A DNA stretch of 64,000 bases, taken from positions 1 to 64,000 of the forward strand of contig NZ_JACRST010000011.1 of assembly GCF_014384885.1 (NCBI RefSeq), written 5' to 3'. Every line of letters starts with the position of its first letter. Positions within the stretch are counted from its first letter, which is position 1. The notes beneath the pieces are model-generated. The model saw nothing but the letters and a program-made list of their open reading frames with translations, searched no databases and was not told the origin of the DNA. Positions 34,060 to 42,820 of the stretch are shown here, piece by piece. Source of the DNA: Ligaoa zhengdingensis. Lineage in GTDB: Bacteria > Bacillota > Clostridia > Oscillospirales > Ruminococcaceae. A program made the translations under genes and the position numbers.

Positions 34060-34078
34060 TTGATATACTAAATATCAA
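34060..34078. promoter_or_regulatory. TTGATAT-N5-ATATCAA palindrome at the cytochrome-operon transcription start
   Basis: A perfect 7+7 inverted repeat, TTGATATACTAAATATCAA, lies where transcription from the 34083-34111 promoter should begin. TTGAT/ATCAA half-sites recall CRP/FNR operators, but the spacing is wrong for FNR, so the protein that binds it is unknown. It may instead form a short 5' stem protecting the roughly 110-base leader. Confidence 0.55.
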
Positions 34079-34082
34079 ATTA

Positions 34083-34111
34083 ATTATAACGTAATTATGT
34101 TTAAATAGCAA
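34083..34111 (-). promoter_or_regulatory. Promoter with shared operator block (site A), cytochrome operon
   Basis: On the minus strand TTGCTA (34111-34106), 17 bases, TATAAT (34088-34083). The spacer plus -10 box reads ATTATAACGTAATTATGTTT on the plus strand (34083-34102), identical to site B at the sugar operon. The rest of 33968-34298 is AT-rich and holds no gene that I can support. Confidence 0.85.
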
Positions 34112-34298
34112 TTACATTCTTTTGCCGTGAAGAAAATTTGGTTAAAACGTGATAATAATATGAAAAATCGACCTTTTTCTCTATTTTTTAGCTGAAGTTT
34201 GTATCAAAACATATCTAATTTATGGGATGTTTTAAATTGAGCCCTCTTTGTTTTCCACCCGCTTATGTACCATTGTTAGGACACGACAAAAATAGTAC

Positions 34299-34325
34299 GG
34301 CCCGCTGCGGCAAGTGCAGCGGGCC
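34299..34325 (-). terminator. Terminator of the sugar operon
   Basis: GGCCCGCTG pairs with CAGCGGGCC around a nine-base loop, 34 bases after the DUF4380 gene stop. TATTTTTGT follows on the minus strand. Confidence 0.85.
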
Positions 34326-34359
34326 GATACTATAATTAAGGAGGGGTGAATGAAAAAGA

Positions 34360-35211
34360 TTAGCAGCCTGTTAAGCTCCAAACCTCTTGGTTGGCTATTG
34401 TTGCCGCCGGCGCAACCGGCTGTTCTTCCCCAAAGGTTTCCATTTCAGCCATCCAGTTATCGGCCCCCACAAACACCGCCACGTTGCATCCGCCCAGCGG
34501 ATAGCGTCCGCCCGGCCGGTACCCGATTTGTTGTTTGGTAAAGCACAGATTTTGCGCCTCCCAGCGCATGGAAACCACGCCTTTCGGCGCGCAGACACAA
34601 CGTTTGCTGACCCTGCCCTGAGGCACCACAATCATGCGCTCCTCGGTGAAGCTCACCTGCGGGTCGTTGATGAGGCACTGGTTGCCGGCGAACTTGGTGG
34701 GGATGACGATGGTCACCGCGTCCCAGGTGGCGTCGTCCTGTCCCAGTTCGACCGAAATCACCTTGCCCTCGGGGTTGATACAGGTTGGGGACCAAACGCC
34801 GCCCGAATAGATCATCGGGCCCTCGTTGGTGATGAAGTTGGTCACTGAAAACTCGTTTTCGCTCAGCACCTCCACCTGGATGCCGCGGGAAATTTGGAAA
34901 AAGGGATGTTTCGGGGAGGTGACGCGCACCGTGTTGCCGGAGATTTCCGCCTCGCAGGGCTCGTTGTCGCCCATGTAGGCGTCCACCGCTTCGTCCGCAT
35001 AGGGGCGGGTGATCCACACCCGATGGCCGCCGTGCAGCTTCCATTCCCCATTCTGCACCGCGTCGCGATCCCAGTAGAGGATGTTCTCCCCGCCGGGCCG
35101 CCCGAAGAAGGCAATCCGGGGGCCGCACCCGGTGACCAGCACCAGGCGCGCTTCGGAGGTGAGTATCTCGACGGCGTCAAACCCGTCGAAGGTGGTCTTT
35201 TCAATTGTCAT
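34360..35211 (-). CDS. DUF4380 / aldose-1-epimerase-like protein
   Basis: A 283-residue protein resembling DUF4380 proteins, which have the galactose-mutarotase-like beta-sandwich fold. Visible features are GGENILYWDR, GGHRVWITRPYADEAV and the YSGGVWSPTCINP strand. Such proteins often accompany sugar operons and are predicted mutarotases or sugar-binding enzymes; the activity is unproven. ATG 35211 is taken as start; GTG 35220 is an alternative, only three bases from GAGGGG. It is the last gene of the operon, 16 bases after the dehydrogenase, and is followed by a strong terminator. Confidence 0.75.
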   Translation of the reverse strand: MTIEKTTFDGFDAVEILTSEARLVLVTGCGPRIAFFGRPGGENILYWDRDAVQNGEWKLHGGHRVWITRPYADEAVDAYMGDNEPCEAEISGNTVRVTSPKHPFFQISRGIQVEVLSENEFSVTNFITNEGPMIYSGGVWSPTCINPEGKVISVELGQDDATWDAVTIVIPTKFAGNQCLINDPQVSFTEERMIVVPQGRVSKRCVCAPKGVVSMRWEAQNLCFTKQQIGYRPGGRYPLGGCNVAVFVGADNWMAEMETFGEEQPVAPAATIANQEVWSLTGC

Positions 35212-35227
35212 GGCGCCCACCGTCCCC

Positions 35228-36412
35228 TCACAGGGCCAGGCGGTAGATGGCCTTGACGTCTTCCTTGGTCATCGGGGGCACGCTGCCCAGCACGCCGTCG
35301 GCGTTGAAGCTGACGCGCTCCACGTCGTCCGCCAGCATATCGATGTCCTCTTCCTTGGCGCCGAACTGGCTGATGCGGGTCTGCACGCCCACCTTCTCGA
35401 CCATCGCCTCATATTCCAGCGCGGCCTCAGCCAGCGGTTTGCCGAACATGCGCTGGGCAAACTGCTCATAATGGGCATTGCCCGGATGGGTCGCAAAGTA
35501 TTTCATAAACGCGATCATCATCACCGCCAGGGTGGCACCGTGGGTGGCCTTGTAGCGCGCGCTCAGCACATGGCCGAACTGGTGCATCGGGGCCCAGGTG
35601 TAGGTGCCCGAGAGCACCCAACCGTTGAGGGCGATCGCCGAAGCCCACTGCATCACGCCGCGCGCCTGGACATCGTCGGGATTCTCAAGCACCTTGGGCA
35701 GGGTATCCAGTACCGCGCGCACCAGACCTTCCTGCATACGGTCCTGGAGCTCCAGGTTGACATCCGGGTCGCCGTTGAAATAGCCCTCGACGGTGTGCGC
35801 GATGGTATCGAGCGCGGCGCATGCGGTCTGGTAGGGCGGGAGCGTCTTGGAAAGGGCCGGGTCGACCAGCGCCGCCTTCGCATACATGCAGTCGGGCGCC
35901 CACACATAGGATTTGCTGACCGTCTCCTCATCGGTGATGACTGCGGTGCAGTTCATCTCGCTGCCGGTGGCGGGCAGGGTGGGAATCATAATCATCGGCA
36001 GGGCCTCCTTGGGGGGGACCTGGCTGCCGTCCGCGTGGCTGAACGCAATCATCTTGCGGATGTCATCCTCGGGGTAGCACACGCCGGCCGCGATGACCTT
36101 GGTGCAGTCCATCGCGCTGCCGCCGCCCACGCCGATCAGCAGGTCGGCGCCGAACTCCTTGCACACATCCACGCCCTTTTTCGCCTGGGCGATGGTGGGG
36201 TTCGCCATGACCTCGAGGTAATCGAGGTACTCCACGCCCGCCGCTTTGAGGGAGTCGTGGATGCGGTCAAACAGGTTGCCGTAAAAGGAAATGTCCGTGT
36301 AGGAGACAATCACCGCTTTTTTACCGTACTCCGCCGCGATTGCGCCGACTTTTTCGATCGAATCGGAACCGAAGTACACCTTGACGGGGTTGTAGTACTC
36401 AAAATTATTCAT
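35228..36412 (-). CDS. Iron-containing alcohol dehydrogenase (BdhA-like)
   Basis: A 394-residue group III Fe-ADH. The dinucleotide motif GGGSAMD is followed by PTLPATGSEMN. The metal ligands lie in AALDTIAHTVEGYF (Asp and His), in MHQFGHVLSA (His) and in ATHGATLAV (His), all intact. It should reversibly oxidise an alcohol or reduce an aldehyde with NAD(P). In this operon a likely role is disposal of the small aldehyde released by the DeoC-type aldolase, or oxidation of a sugar alcohol. It overlaps the end of the upstream permease gene by eight bases. Confidence 0.88.
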   Translation of the reverse strand: MNNFEYYNPVKVYFGSDSIEKVGAIAAEYGKKAVIVSYTDISFYGNLFDRIHDSLKAAGVEYLDYLEVMANPTIAQAKKGVDVCKEFGADLLIGVGGGSAMDCTKVIAAGVCYPEDDIRKMIAFSHADGSQVPPKEALPMIMIPTLPATGSEMNCTAVITDEETVSKSYVWAPDCMYAKAALVDPALSKTLPPYQTACAALDTIAHTVEGYFNGDPDVNLELQDRMQEGLVRAVLDTLPKVLENPDDVQARGVMQWASAIALNGWVLSGTYTWAPMHQFGHVLSARYKATHGATLAVMMIAFMKYFATHPGNAHYEQFAQRMFGKPLAEAALEYEAMVEKVGVQTRISQFGAKEEDIDMLADDVERVSFNADGVLGSVPPMTKEDVKAIYRLAL

Positions 36413-37385
36413 AAGTCAAAACGCCCACCTTTCCTCTTTGTTTGTTTTTGGATATTGTAACAACGGATACGCCCAGAATGAGCAATGTGCCTTTGATAAT
36501 CTGGCTCATGAAGTAGGAGGCGCCGACCACGGTGAGGCCATAAGTCAGGATGCCCAGCAGGATCGCGCCGATCAGGGTGCCGGCCACATTGGCCTTGCCC
36601 ATCTTGAACACCACCGCACCGAGGAACACCACCGTGAAGCCGTCCAGGAAAAAGGAGGAGCCCATCTTGGGCTGGCCAGACTGCATGATACCCATCATCA
36701 ACACGCCGCCGATGGCCGCAAACAGGGCCGCCACGATGAACACCATCGCCATGATGCGGCCGCTCTTGACGCCGGTCTCTCTGACCGCCTGCGGGTTTTC
36801 ACCGATCGCGTAGACATACTGGCCGAATTTGGTCTTTTCCTGCACCACAAAGCAGATGGCGTAAAGCGCCAGCGCCAGCAGGAACAGCACTGGAATGCCG
36901 AGGAACTTATACCAGACGATGTTGTAGACCAGCGTACCGGCCGTGGTGACTGGGATGGGGATGCCCTTGCCGATCCAGCAGGCGATCGCTTTGGCGATGC
37001 CCGAAACCGCGATGGTCGCAATCAGGGAGGGGAACTTGAACTTGATGACCAGCAAACTGGTGAGCGCGCCGAACGCGACGCCCAGCGCGATTGCGGCCAG
37101 CGCCGCCACGCCAAAGGACATGCCGCCCCGGATGAACAGCGCGGTGAGCATACTGGCACACGCCGCGATATCGGGGAACGCGTTGTCGATCTCGCCGATC
37201 GAGATGACCCAGGTGACGCCCAGCACCAGGACCGCGGTGCTGCTGCTCTGGCGCAGAATCTCCATGAGGTTTTCCCAGCTCAGGAAGGCTTCCGGCCGCA
37301 TCACGCTGAAGATAGCGTAAACCAGAATTACAATCCAGACCAGTGCGAATTCAGGCCGGAGGAAGAAGAGTTTCTTTTTATTCAT
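36405..37385 (-). CDS. RbsC-like sugar ABC transporter permease (second)
   Basis: A 326-residue permease of the ribose/xylose/AI-2 (BPD_transp_2) family with about ten membrane helices. The conserved cytoplasmic segment YAIGENPQAVRETGVKSGR is intact. ATG 37385 overlaps the stop of the other permease by four bases. Two different permeases with one RbsA-type double ATPase suggest a heterodimeric channel, as in LsrCD-type systems. Confidence 0.88.
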   Translation of the reverse strand: MNKKKLFFLRPEFALVWIVILVYAIFSVMRPEAFLSWENLMEILRQSSSTAVLVLGVTWVISIGEIDNAFPDIAACASMLTALFIRGGMSFGVAALAAIALGVAFGALTSLLVIKFKFPSLIATIAVSGIAKAIACWIGKGIPIPVTTAGTLVYNIVWYKFLGIPVLFLLALALYAICFVVQEKTKFGQYVYAIGENPQAVRETGVKSGRIMAMVFIVAALFAAIGGVLMMGIMQSGQPKMGSSFFLDGFTVVFLGAVVFKMGKANVAGTLIGAILLGILTYGLTVVGASYFMSQIIKGTLLILGVSVVTISKNKQRGKVGVLTYE

Positions 37386-38380
37386 TGTGCGGCCACCGCC
37401 TTTCCTTTCGCCGCGGCGGATTTCTTGCCGACCGAGGAGAGTTCAAATTTCGAGGAGAGGATCGCAACGATCAACAACAGCGCAACCACCAGGTCGCTGA
37501 TGTAGAACGGAACGCTCATCAGGGTAAAGCCGTTTTGGACCATCGAGGTGAACACCGCGCCCAGGAAGGTGCCGATGACGCTGGGCTTGCGGAACACCGC
37601 GTTGCCGATGAACACCGCCGAGAAGCAGGGCATCAGCAGGGTGAGGCCGGACTTGACGTTGCCGTTGCCCTGCGCCGCCGTGGTAATCATGGCGGCCATG
37701 GCAGCCATGCCGCCGCAGATGACGAATGAAATCACAATGACCTTGTTGACATTGATGCCCGAGAAGAACGCCGCTTTTCTGTTGGCACCAATCGCATAGA
37801 ACTGGCGGCCGTACTTGGAGCGCTCCAGCACCATGTAGGCGAGGAAGTAGAGCGCCAGCATGATGATGACCGGAAGGGGAATCCCCACGATGCGGGCGTT
37901 GTTCAGGCTGGTGATACCCGACGAGGGAAAGTTGGTGTAGATGAACGCGCCGTCGCTGAACAGATAGGCCGCGCCGAACGCAATCGAGCCGATTGCAATG
38001 GTGCTGATCTTATCCGGCAGCTTGAACTTGCCCACTGCGATACCCGAAACCAGGCCCCAGCAGCAGCCGGCGACGATACCGGCCAAAATGCAGACGACCG
38101 GATGCCAGCCCTTGGCGATCAGCCAAGCCATCAGCATGGCGGAAAAGCAGCTGCTCATGTAGAACGAGATGTCCGCATGATCGACTGCGATGACAAAGGT
38201 GAGGCCGAGCGCCGCGATGGCGACGACCGAAACATGCTTGAGGATGTTGAGAATGTTGATAACGCTCGCAAAGTTTTTATTGAGCATGGCGAACGTGAAA
38301 AAAACTGCGAGAAACAATACCGAAAAGATGATGATAGTGAACACCTCATCGGAAATTCGCTTTTTCTTAGCTTGTTCCAT
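37382..38380 (-). CDS. RbsC-like sugar ABC transporter permease (first)
   Basis: A 332-residue permease of the same family. YAIGANRKAAFFSGINVNK is the usual coupling segment, with hydrophobic helices on either side and a basic Ala/Lys-rich tail. ATG 38380 follows GGAGG by 7 bases. It starts 30 bases after the ATPase gene and overlaps the second permease gene by four bases. Confidence 0.88.
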   Translation of the reverse strand: MEQAKKKRISDEVFTIIIFSVLFLAVFFTFAMLNKNFASVINILNILKHVSVVAIAALGLTFVIAVDHADISFYMSSCFSAMLMAWLIAKGWHPVVCILAGIVAGCCWGLVSGIAVGKFKLPDKISTIAIGSIAFGAAYLFSDGAFIYTNFPSSGITSLNNARIVGIPLPVIIMLALYFLAYMVLERSKYGRQFYAIGANRKAAFFSGINVNKVIVISFVICGGMAAMAAMITTAAQGNGNVKSGLTLLMPCFSAVFIGNAVFRKPSVIGTFLGAVFTSMVQNGFTLMSVPFYISDLVVALLLIVAILSSKFELSSVGKKSAAAKGKAVAAQ

Positions 38381-38410
38381 GGTATCCCTCCTTCAAATGA
38401 TTGGGGGCAA

Positions 38411-39937
38411 TCAAACCGCTTGCTCACTGGGCGCATCCGCGGTGACCGCGTGCACCAGCATCTGGCTGAGCGTGGTATCCTTGGCGGCGGAACGGAAGGT
38501 GCACTTGCCCTTGTAGATGACCTGCACCCGGTCCGCCATACCCAGGACCTCTTCGCAGTCCGAGGAGATGATGATGACCGCCGCGTCCTTGGAGAGCTGG
38601 CGCATAATCTCGTAGATGCCCGATTTGGCGCCCACGTCCACGCCCACAGTGGGCTCGGTGAAGATGTAAATATCCGCCTCGGTGAACAGACCCTTGCCGA
38701 TGACCACCTTCTGCTGGTTACCGCCGGAGAGCTCGCCCACCTTCTTTTTAATGCTTGGGGTGGCGATTGCAAGCTGCTTCACCATGTCCTCCGCGTAGCT
38801 GTTCTCCTTTTTGCGGAGCACCAGGCCCAGCTTGTTGATGACGCGCTGGAGCTTGGCGAGGGTGATATTGGTGGCGATGGGCAGGCCGCCGATCTGGCCT
38901 TCGGCCTTGCGGTCGCCCGGCACCAGGTAGATGCCGCTCTTGATGGCGTGCGCCGTGGATTTGAGCTCCAGCGGCTTGCCGTGCACCACCAACTGGCCGG
39001 ATGATTTGTACATGGCGCCGAACAGAACCTTGGATATCTCGTCGATGCCCGACCCGACCAGGCCGAAGATGCCGTAGATTTCGCCCTTTTTCGCCTGGAA
39101 GCTGATGTGTTCAAACTTGCCCTCGAGGTTGAGGTCCTGCGCTTCAAAGAGCACGTCGGTGCCCGGCTTTTCCGCCTTGTGCGGATAGAGCTGTACCAGC
39201 TTTTTGCCGAGCATCAGCTCTGCAATCAATTCGGAATTGACCTTGCCCTGTTCCACCGGAAGCTGTGCCACGGTCTGCCCGTTGCGGAAAACGGTCATGG
39301 CGTCGCAGATTTCGCTGACCTCGTCCAGGTGATGGGTGATGTATATGATCGATACCCCTTTCGATTTGAGCAGACGCACCAGATCGAAGAGGATCTGCTT
39401 TTCCTTCTCCGTTAGAATGGAAGTGGGCTCGTCGAGGATGAGAATATTGGTGCGCTTGGACAGCGCACGCAGCACCGCGATGATCTCCTTCTCGATGGCG
39501 CTCAGCATATAAACCGGCTTATCGAGGTCCACGTCCAGGGGGAACTCCTTGAGGAGTTCGATGGCTTTCTGCCGCAGCTCCTTGCGGCTCATCGGCGAAA
39601 GCACGTTTTTCTTATCATTTTCTGAGCCGAGATAGATGTTTTCATAACCCGTAAAGGATGGGATGACCTGAGGGTCCTGATATACGGTGGAGATGCCGGC
39701 CTTGATCGCGTCGGCAGGACTGTTGATCGAGACCTTTTCGCCGTCGATGAGGATCTCACCGGCGTCCTTGATGTAAACACCCGAAAGAACCTTAATCAGG
39801 GTGGATTTCCCCGCGCCGTTGATGCCCAACAGTGCGTGTACCTCGCCCGCTTTCAGGCGAAATTCTGCATTGTCCAGTGCCCTCATAGAAAGGAACTCCT
39901 TGACGATGCCTTTCATCTCCAAACGATATTCGCTCAT
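38411..39937 (-). CDS. RbsA-like sugar ABC transporter ATPase (two fused ATPase domains)
   Basis: A 508-residue protein with two nucleotide-binding domains. Domain one has Walker A GINGAGKST and Walker B ILILDEPTS; its signature is degenerate (MLSAIEKE replaces LSGG). Domain two has the usual relaxed Walker A (GLVGSGIDE), a proper LSGGNQQK signature and Walker B IYIFTEPT. This asymmetry is normal for RbsA/MglA/LsrA-type proteins. ATG 39937 follows AAAGGAGG by 8 bases. It energises uptake of the ligand bound by the lipoprotein encoded at 40074-41198. Confidence 0.9.
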   Translation of the reverse strand: MSEYRLEMKGIVKEFLSMRALDNAEFRLKAGEVHALLGINGAGKSTLIKVLSGVYIKDAGEILIDGEKVSINSPADAIKAGISTVYQDPQVIPSFTGYENIYLGSENDKKNVLSPMSRKELRQKAIELLKEFPLDVDLDKPVYMLSAIEKEIIAVLRALSKRTNILILDEPTSILTEKEKQILFDLVRLLKSKGVSIIYITHHLDEVSEICDAMTVFRNGQTVAQLPVEQGKVNSELIAELMLGKKLVQLYPHKAEKPGTDVLFEAQDLNLEGKFEHISFQAKKGEIYGIFGLVGSGIDEISKVLFGAMYKSSGQLVVHGKPLELKSTAHAIKSGIYLVPGDRKAEGQIGGLPIATNITLAKLQRVINKLGLVLRKKENSYAEDMVKQLAIATPSIKKKVGELSGGNQQKVVIGKGLFTEADIYIFTEPTVGVDVGAKSGIYEIMRQLSKDAAVIIISSDCEEVLGMADRVQVIYKGKCTFRSAAKDTTLSQMLVHAVTADAPSEQAV

Positions 39938-39990
39938 AAAATGTGCCTCCTTTCTACTTGCCCATGGTCAATTGCACAATTTTAGTTTTT

Positions 39991-40030
39991 AGAAAGGAGC
40001 AATACAACCTAGGCCATATTGCTCCTTTCT
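39991..40030 (-). promoter_or_regulatory. Intercistronic 14-bp stem-loop between binding-protein and ATPase genes
   Basis: AGAAAGGAGCAATA (39991-40004) pairs perfectly with TATTGCTCCTTTCT (40017-40030) around a 12-base loop. On the minus strand it is followed by AAAAACTAAAA rather than a T run, so it is not an ordinary terminator. Its position just after the binding-protein gene fits an mRNA-stabilising or attenuating hairpin that raises binding-protein output over ATPase and permeases. Confidence 0.7.
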
Positions 40031-40073
40031 ATCTGTTTAACGCTTATTCAACTGATTGCTGTTTTGAAATTGC

Positions 40074-41198
40074 TTACAGAGTGGGATCCCAGCCGAGTAC
40101 ATCGTAGTTGCCCGGGATATCGTAATCGCCGATGTTCTTCCAGCCCTCGGGAACGGGGGTGTTGACGATCATCTCGTTGGTGATACCGATGGAGGGAACC
40201 ATGACGATTCTGGGAACCGCCTCGCCGTTCATGTACTTGACAGCGTACTCAACGCACAGGGAAGCCATGGTGTAAATGGACTCGCCGCAGGTAGCGATGA
40301 AGTTCGGGTTGGCCTTCATAACCTCGAAGCAGTGCTCGCCGCCGTCGGAACCAGTGAAGAGAATCTCGTTGCGGCCAGCAGCCTGGCAAGCCTCGAGGCC
40401 CTCAAACACAGCGCCGTCCCATGCGCACCAGATCGCGTCCAGATCGCCCACGTTCGGGCAAGCGGTCAGCATGTTGTCGATCGCCATACGGGGGGTAACT
40501 GCGCCGGTGGAATCCCAGGACCATCTCTGAACCACTTCGATCTCGGGATACTGCTTCAGAACGAACTCAGCGCCATGGCTGCGCTCCGCCCAGGCTTCGT
40601 TGGAGGGCAGGTCGATCATCGCGATCTTGCCTTTGCCGCCCAGCTTGGTGACCAGCTGTTTCATGGTCCACATGCCGCCCTTGTAGTTGTCGAACATAAC
40701 GGTGGAAACCGCCGCTGCGCCCGGAATCAGGGCGTCGTCGCAGAAGACGGGGATGCCCGCGTCGCAAGCGTGCTTGACAGCCTCGGCAATGCCGACGGGA
40801 TCGGATGCGGTGACGAACAGAACGTCGGGTTTAGATTTGATGAACGCTTCGATCTGCTCGGACTGTTTCTTCGGGTCGTAGTTCGCGTCGACGATCTGAT
40901 AGTTGGTGATGCCGTATTTCGCAAACTCGGTCTCATAGGTGTACTTCTGGCGCTGGCCGGACTCGTTCTCCAACCAGCCGAGGGAGACGGCCACGTTCAG
41001 GTCTTTGGCGGCCTTTTTGCCCGGGGCCGCGGTGTCCGCGGGGGCCTGGGAATCATCCGCAGGGTCGGAATCGGCGGGAGCCGAGGTGGACGGGGCGTCC
41101 GACGGCGCGGGCGCCTGGCTGGACGGAGCGCTGGACGAGCAAGCGACCATGCCCAACGTCATTGCGGTTGCGAGTAACATAGCAAGTAGTTTTTTCAT
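40074..41198 (-). CDS. Sugar ABC transporter substrate-binding lipoprotein (RbsB/Peripla_BP_4 type)
   Basis: A 374-residue lipoprotein with signal peptide and lipobox ending at C20 (GMVAC), then a Ser/Pro/Ala/Asp linker to about residue 62. The two-lobed domain has PDVLFVTASDPVGIAEAV, GIPVFCDD and the WCAWDGAVFEGLEA hinge region of ribose/galactose-type binding proteins. ATG 41198 follows AGGAGG by 7 bases. It delivers the operon's substrate to the RbsA/RbsC-like proteins; the ligand cannot be read from the sequence. Confidence 0.88.
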   Translation of the reverse strand: MKKLLAMLLATAMTLGMVACSSSAPSSQAPAPSDAPSTSAPADSDPADDSQAPADTAAPGKKAAKDLNVAVSLGWLENESGQRQKYTYETEFAKYGITNYQIVDANYDPKKQSEQIEAFIKSKPDVLFVTASDPVGIAEAVKHACDAGIPVFCDDALIPGAAAVSTVMFDNYKGGMWTMKQLVTKLGGKGKIAMIDLPSNEAWAERSHGAEFVLKQYPEIEVVQRWSWDSTGAVTPRMAIDNMLTACPNVGDLDAIWCAWDGAVFEGLEACQAAGRNEILFTGSDGGEHCFEVMKANPNFIATCGESIYTMASLCVEYAVKYMNGEAVPRIVMVPSIGITNEMIVNTPVPEGWKNIGDYDIPGNYDVLGWDPTL

Positions 41199-41252
41199 GT
41201 TCTTTCCTCCTGTAATTTGGTAATGTGCGTATGCGCGAATGCCATTCCGGCA

Positions 41253-42794
41253 TTATAAACTGTTGTTAAGCTCCGCCAGCATGTCGCCGATGTCGCACTG
41301 CATGTCGGCGGTCTTTTCAAATACCTTCAGGATCTTTTCGTACTTCGCATTGTTCTCGGGGTTGGGTTGAATCACACTCTTGACCTTGTGGATCTCGGTG
41401 ACCTTGTCGAAGCTGTCCCACAGCCCCGCGCCCACCGCAGCGACTGCCGCCGCTCCCAGCGAGCCGGCGTCCTGCCCGACGTTGGTTTCCACAATGTTTT
41501 TATTGTAGATGTCTGCAAACAGGCCGCGCCAGAATTTGCTCTTGCCGCCTCCGCCCACAATCAGCATGTCGTCCGCGATGTGGCCGCATTTCGCGAGCAC
41601 ATCCATCGCCACCCTGAGGTTGAGGCAGACGCCCTCGAGCGTCGCGCGGATCAGGTCGGCCTGCGTGTGCCCCAGATCGAGCCCCAGGAACGCGCCGCGG
41701 ATATTGATCGAGCGATCGATGCTCGATCCGCCCGCCAGGCTGGGGTTGAAGAGAAGCGCCTTCGCGCCGACCGGCGAGGTCTCCGCCAAGCGGTCCATCG
41801 CGATGTAGGCGTCGATGCCGCCGTTCTGTTCCGCCTCTACAAAGTTGCGGCAGATGGTATCGCGCAGCCACTTGTAGGAATTGCCCGCCGCAAAGATCGC
41901 GGTGGCCGAGGCGAACATGCCCGGCACGCAGTGGGTAAACACGTAGGGTCGCTTTTGCGCGTCGAGCAGCGGCTGCTCCGAAGAGATCGCAATCCAGGCG
42001 GAGGTGCCCAGCGAGGTGTAGGCCATGCCGTCGTGGATGCAACCCGCGCCCAGCGCCATACAGGCGTTGTCCACGCCGCCGCACGCCACTTTGACGCTTT
42101 TCGGCAGTCCGAGCTCGGCGGCCGCCTGCTCGGTCAATGTGCCGATGATCTCGGTGGAGGGGACGATCTCGGGGAATTTGCTGGCCGGGATGCCGGAGGC
42201 TTCTATGTATTCGGGTTTGTACTTCCACGCCTTGAGGTCATACACGCCGCTGCCGGAGGCGTAGGAATAATCGGTACACAGCCGGCCGGTCATCTTGTAG
42301 TTGATGTAGTCCTTGGTGCCGATGAACACCTGCGCTGCCTCGAACATCTCCGGGCAGTGCTTTTTGTACCACATGAGCTTGAAGACCGCGTAGAGCGGCG
42401 GCGGGAATCCATTGCCCGTGGTCATGTACCACTCTTCCTCGGGGATCTTCTCAAACATCTCTTTGGCTTCTTCGCCCGCGCGGGAATCCGACCAGATCGG
42501 CACGTATTCCGCCAACAGGCTGCCGTCGTGTCCGATCGGCACGACGCCGAGGCTGTGGCCCGAAACCGCCAGACAGACGATGTCGTTTAAATCGATATCG
42601 GTCTTGGCGATCAGCCCCTGGGTGGAGCGGACCACGATGTCCCACCACTCCTCCGGCTTCTGCTCGTGAAAGCCCGACGCCGGATAAAAATTGTTGCAGG
42701 GCACAAACGAACTCGCCAGGGACTGCCCCTCCTCGCTGAACAGCGAGGCCTTGGTGCCCCCTGTGCCCAGGTCATAGGAAATGATATACTTCAC
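41253..42794 (-). CDS. FGGY-family carbohydrate kinase (xylulokinase-like)
   Basis: A 513-residue FGGY kinase. N-terminal ATP-binding elements are DLGTGGTKASLF and VSGHSLGVVPI; the C-terminal domain has CGGVDNACMALGAG, SLGTSAWI and LIVGGGGKSKFWRG. Length and motifs fit xylulokinase-like members, but the family phosphorylates many ketoses and polyols. GTG 42794 has GGGAGG 7 bases upstream. Following a DeoC-type aldolase, it probably makes the phosphorylated sugar that the aldolase cleaves. It lies 54 bases upstream of the binding-protein gene. Confidence 0.9.
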   Translation of the reverse strand: MKYIISYDLGTGGTKASLFSEEGQSLASSFVPCNNFYPASGFHEQKPEEWWDIVVRSTQGLIAKTDIDLNDIVCLAVSGHSLGVVPIGHDGSLLAEYVPIWSDSRAGEEAKEMFEKIPEEEWYMTTGNGFPPPLYAVFKLMWYKKHCPEMFEAAQVFIGTKDYINYKMTGRLCTDYSYASGSGVYDLKAWKYKPEYIEASGIPASKFPEIVPSTEIIGTLTEQAAAELGLPKSVKVACGGVDNACMALGAGCIHDGMAYTSLGTSAWIAISSEQPLLDAQKRPYVFTHCVPGMFASATAIFAAGNSYKWLRDTICRNFVEAEQNGGIDAYIAMDRLAETSPVGAKALLFNPSLAGGSSIDRSINIRGAFLGLDLGHTQADLIRATLEGVCLNLRVAMDVLAKCGHIADDMLIVGGGGKSKFWRGLFADIYNKNIVETNVGQDAGSLGAAAVAAVGAGLWDSFDKVTEIHKVKSVIQPNPENNAKYEKILKVFEKTADMQCDIGDMLAELNNSL

Positions 42795-42820
42795 GCTCTC
42801 ACCTCCCGAGCTCTCTCAAT

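Noticed and set aside
39991..40030. A rho-independent terminator between the binding-protein and ATPase genes.
   Set aside because: On the coding strand the stem is followed by AAAAAC, not a T run, and the transporter genes downstream have no promoter that I can see.
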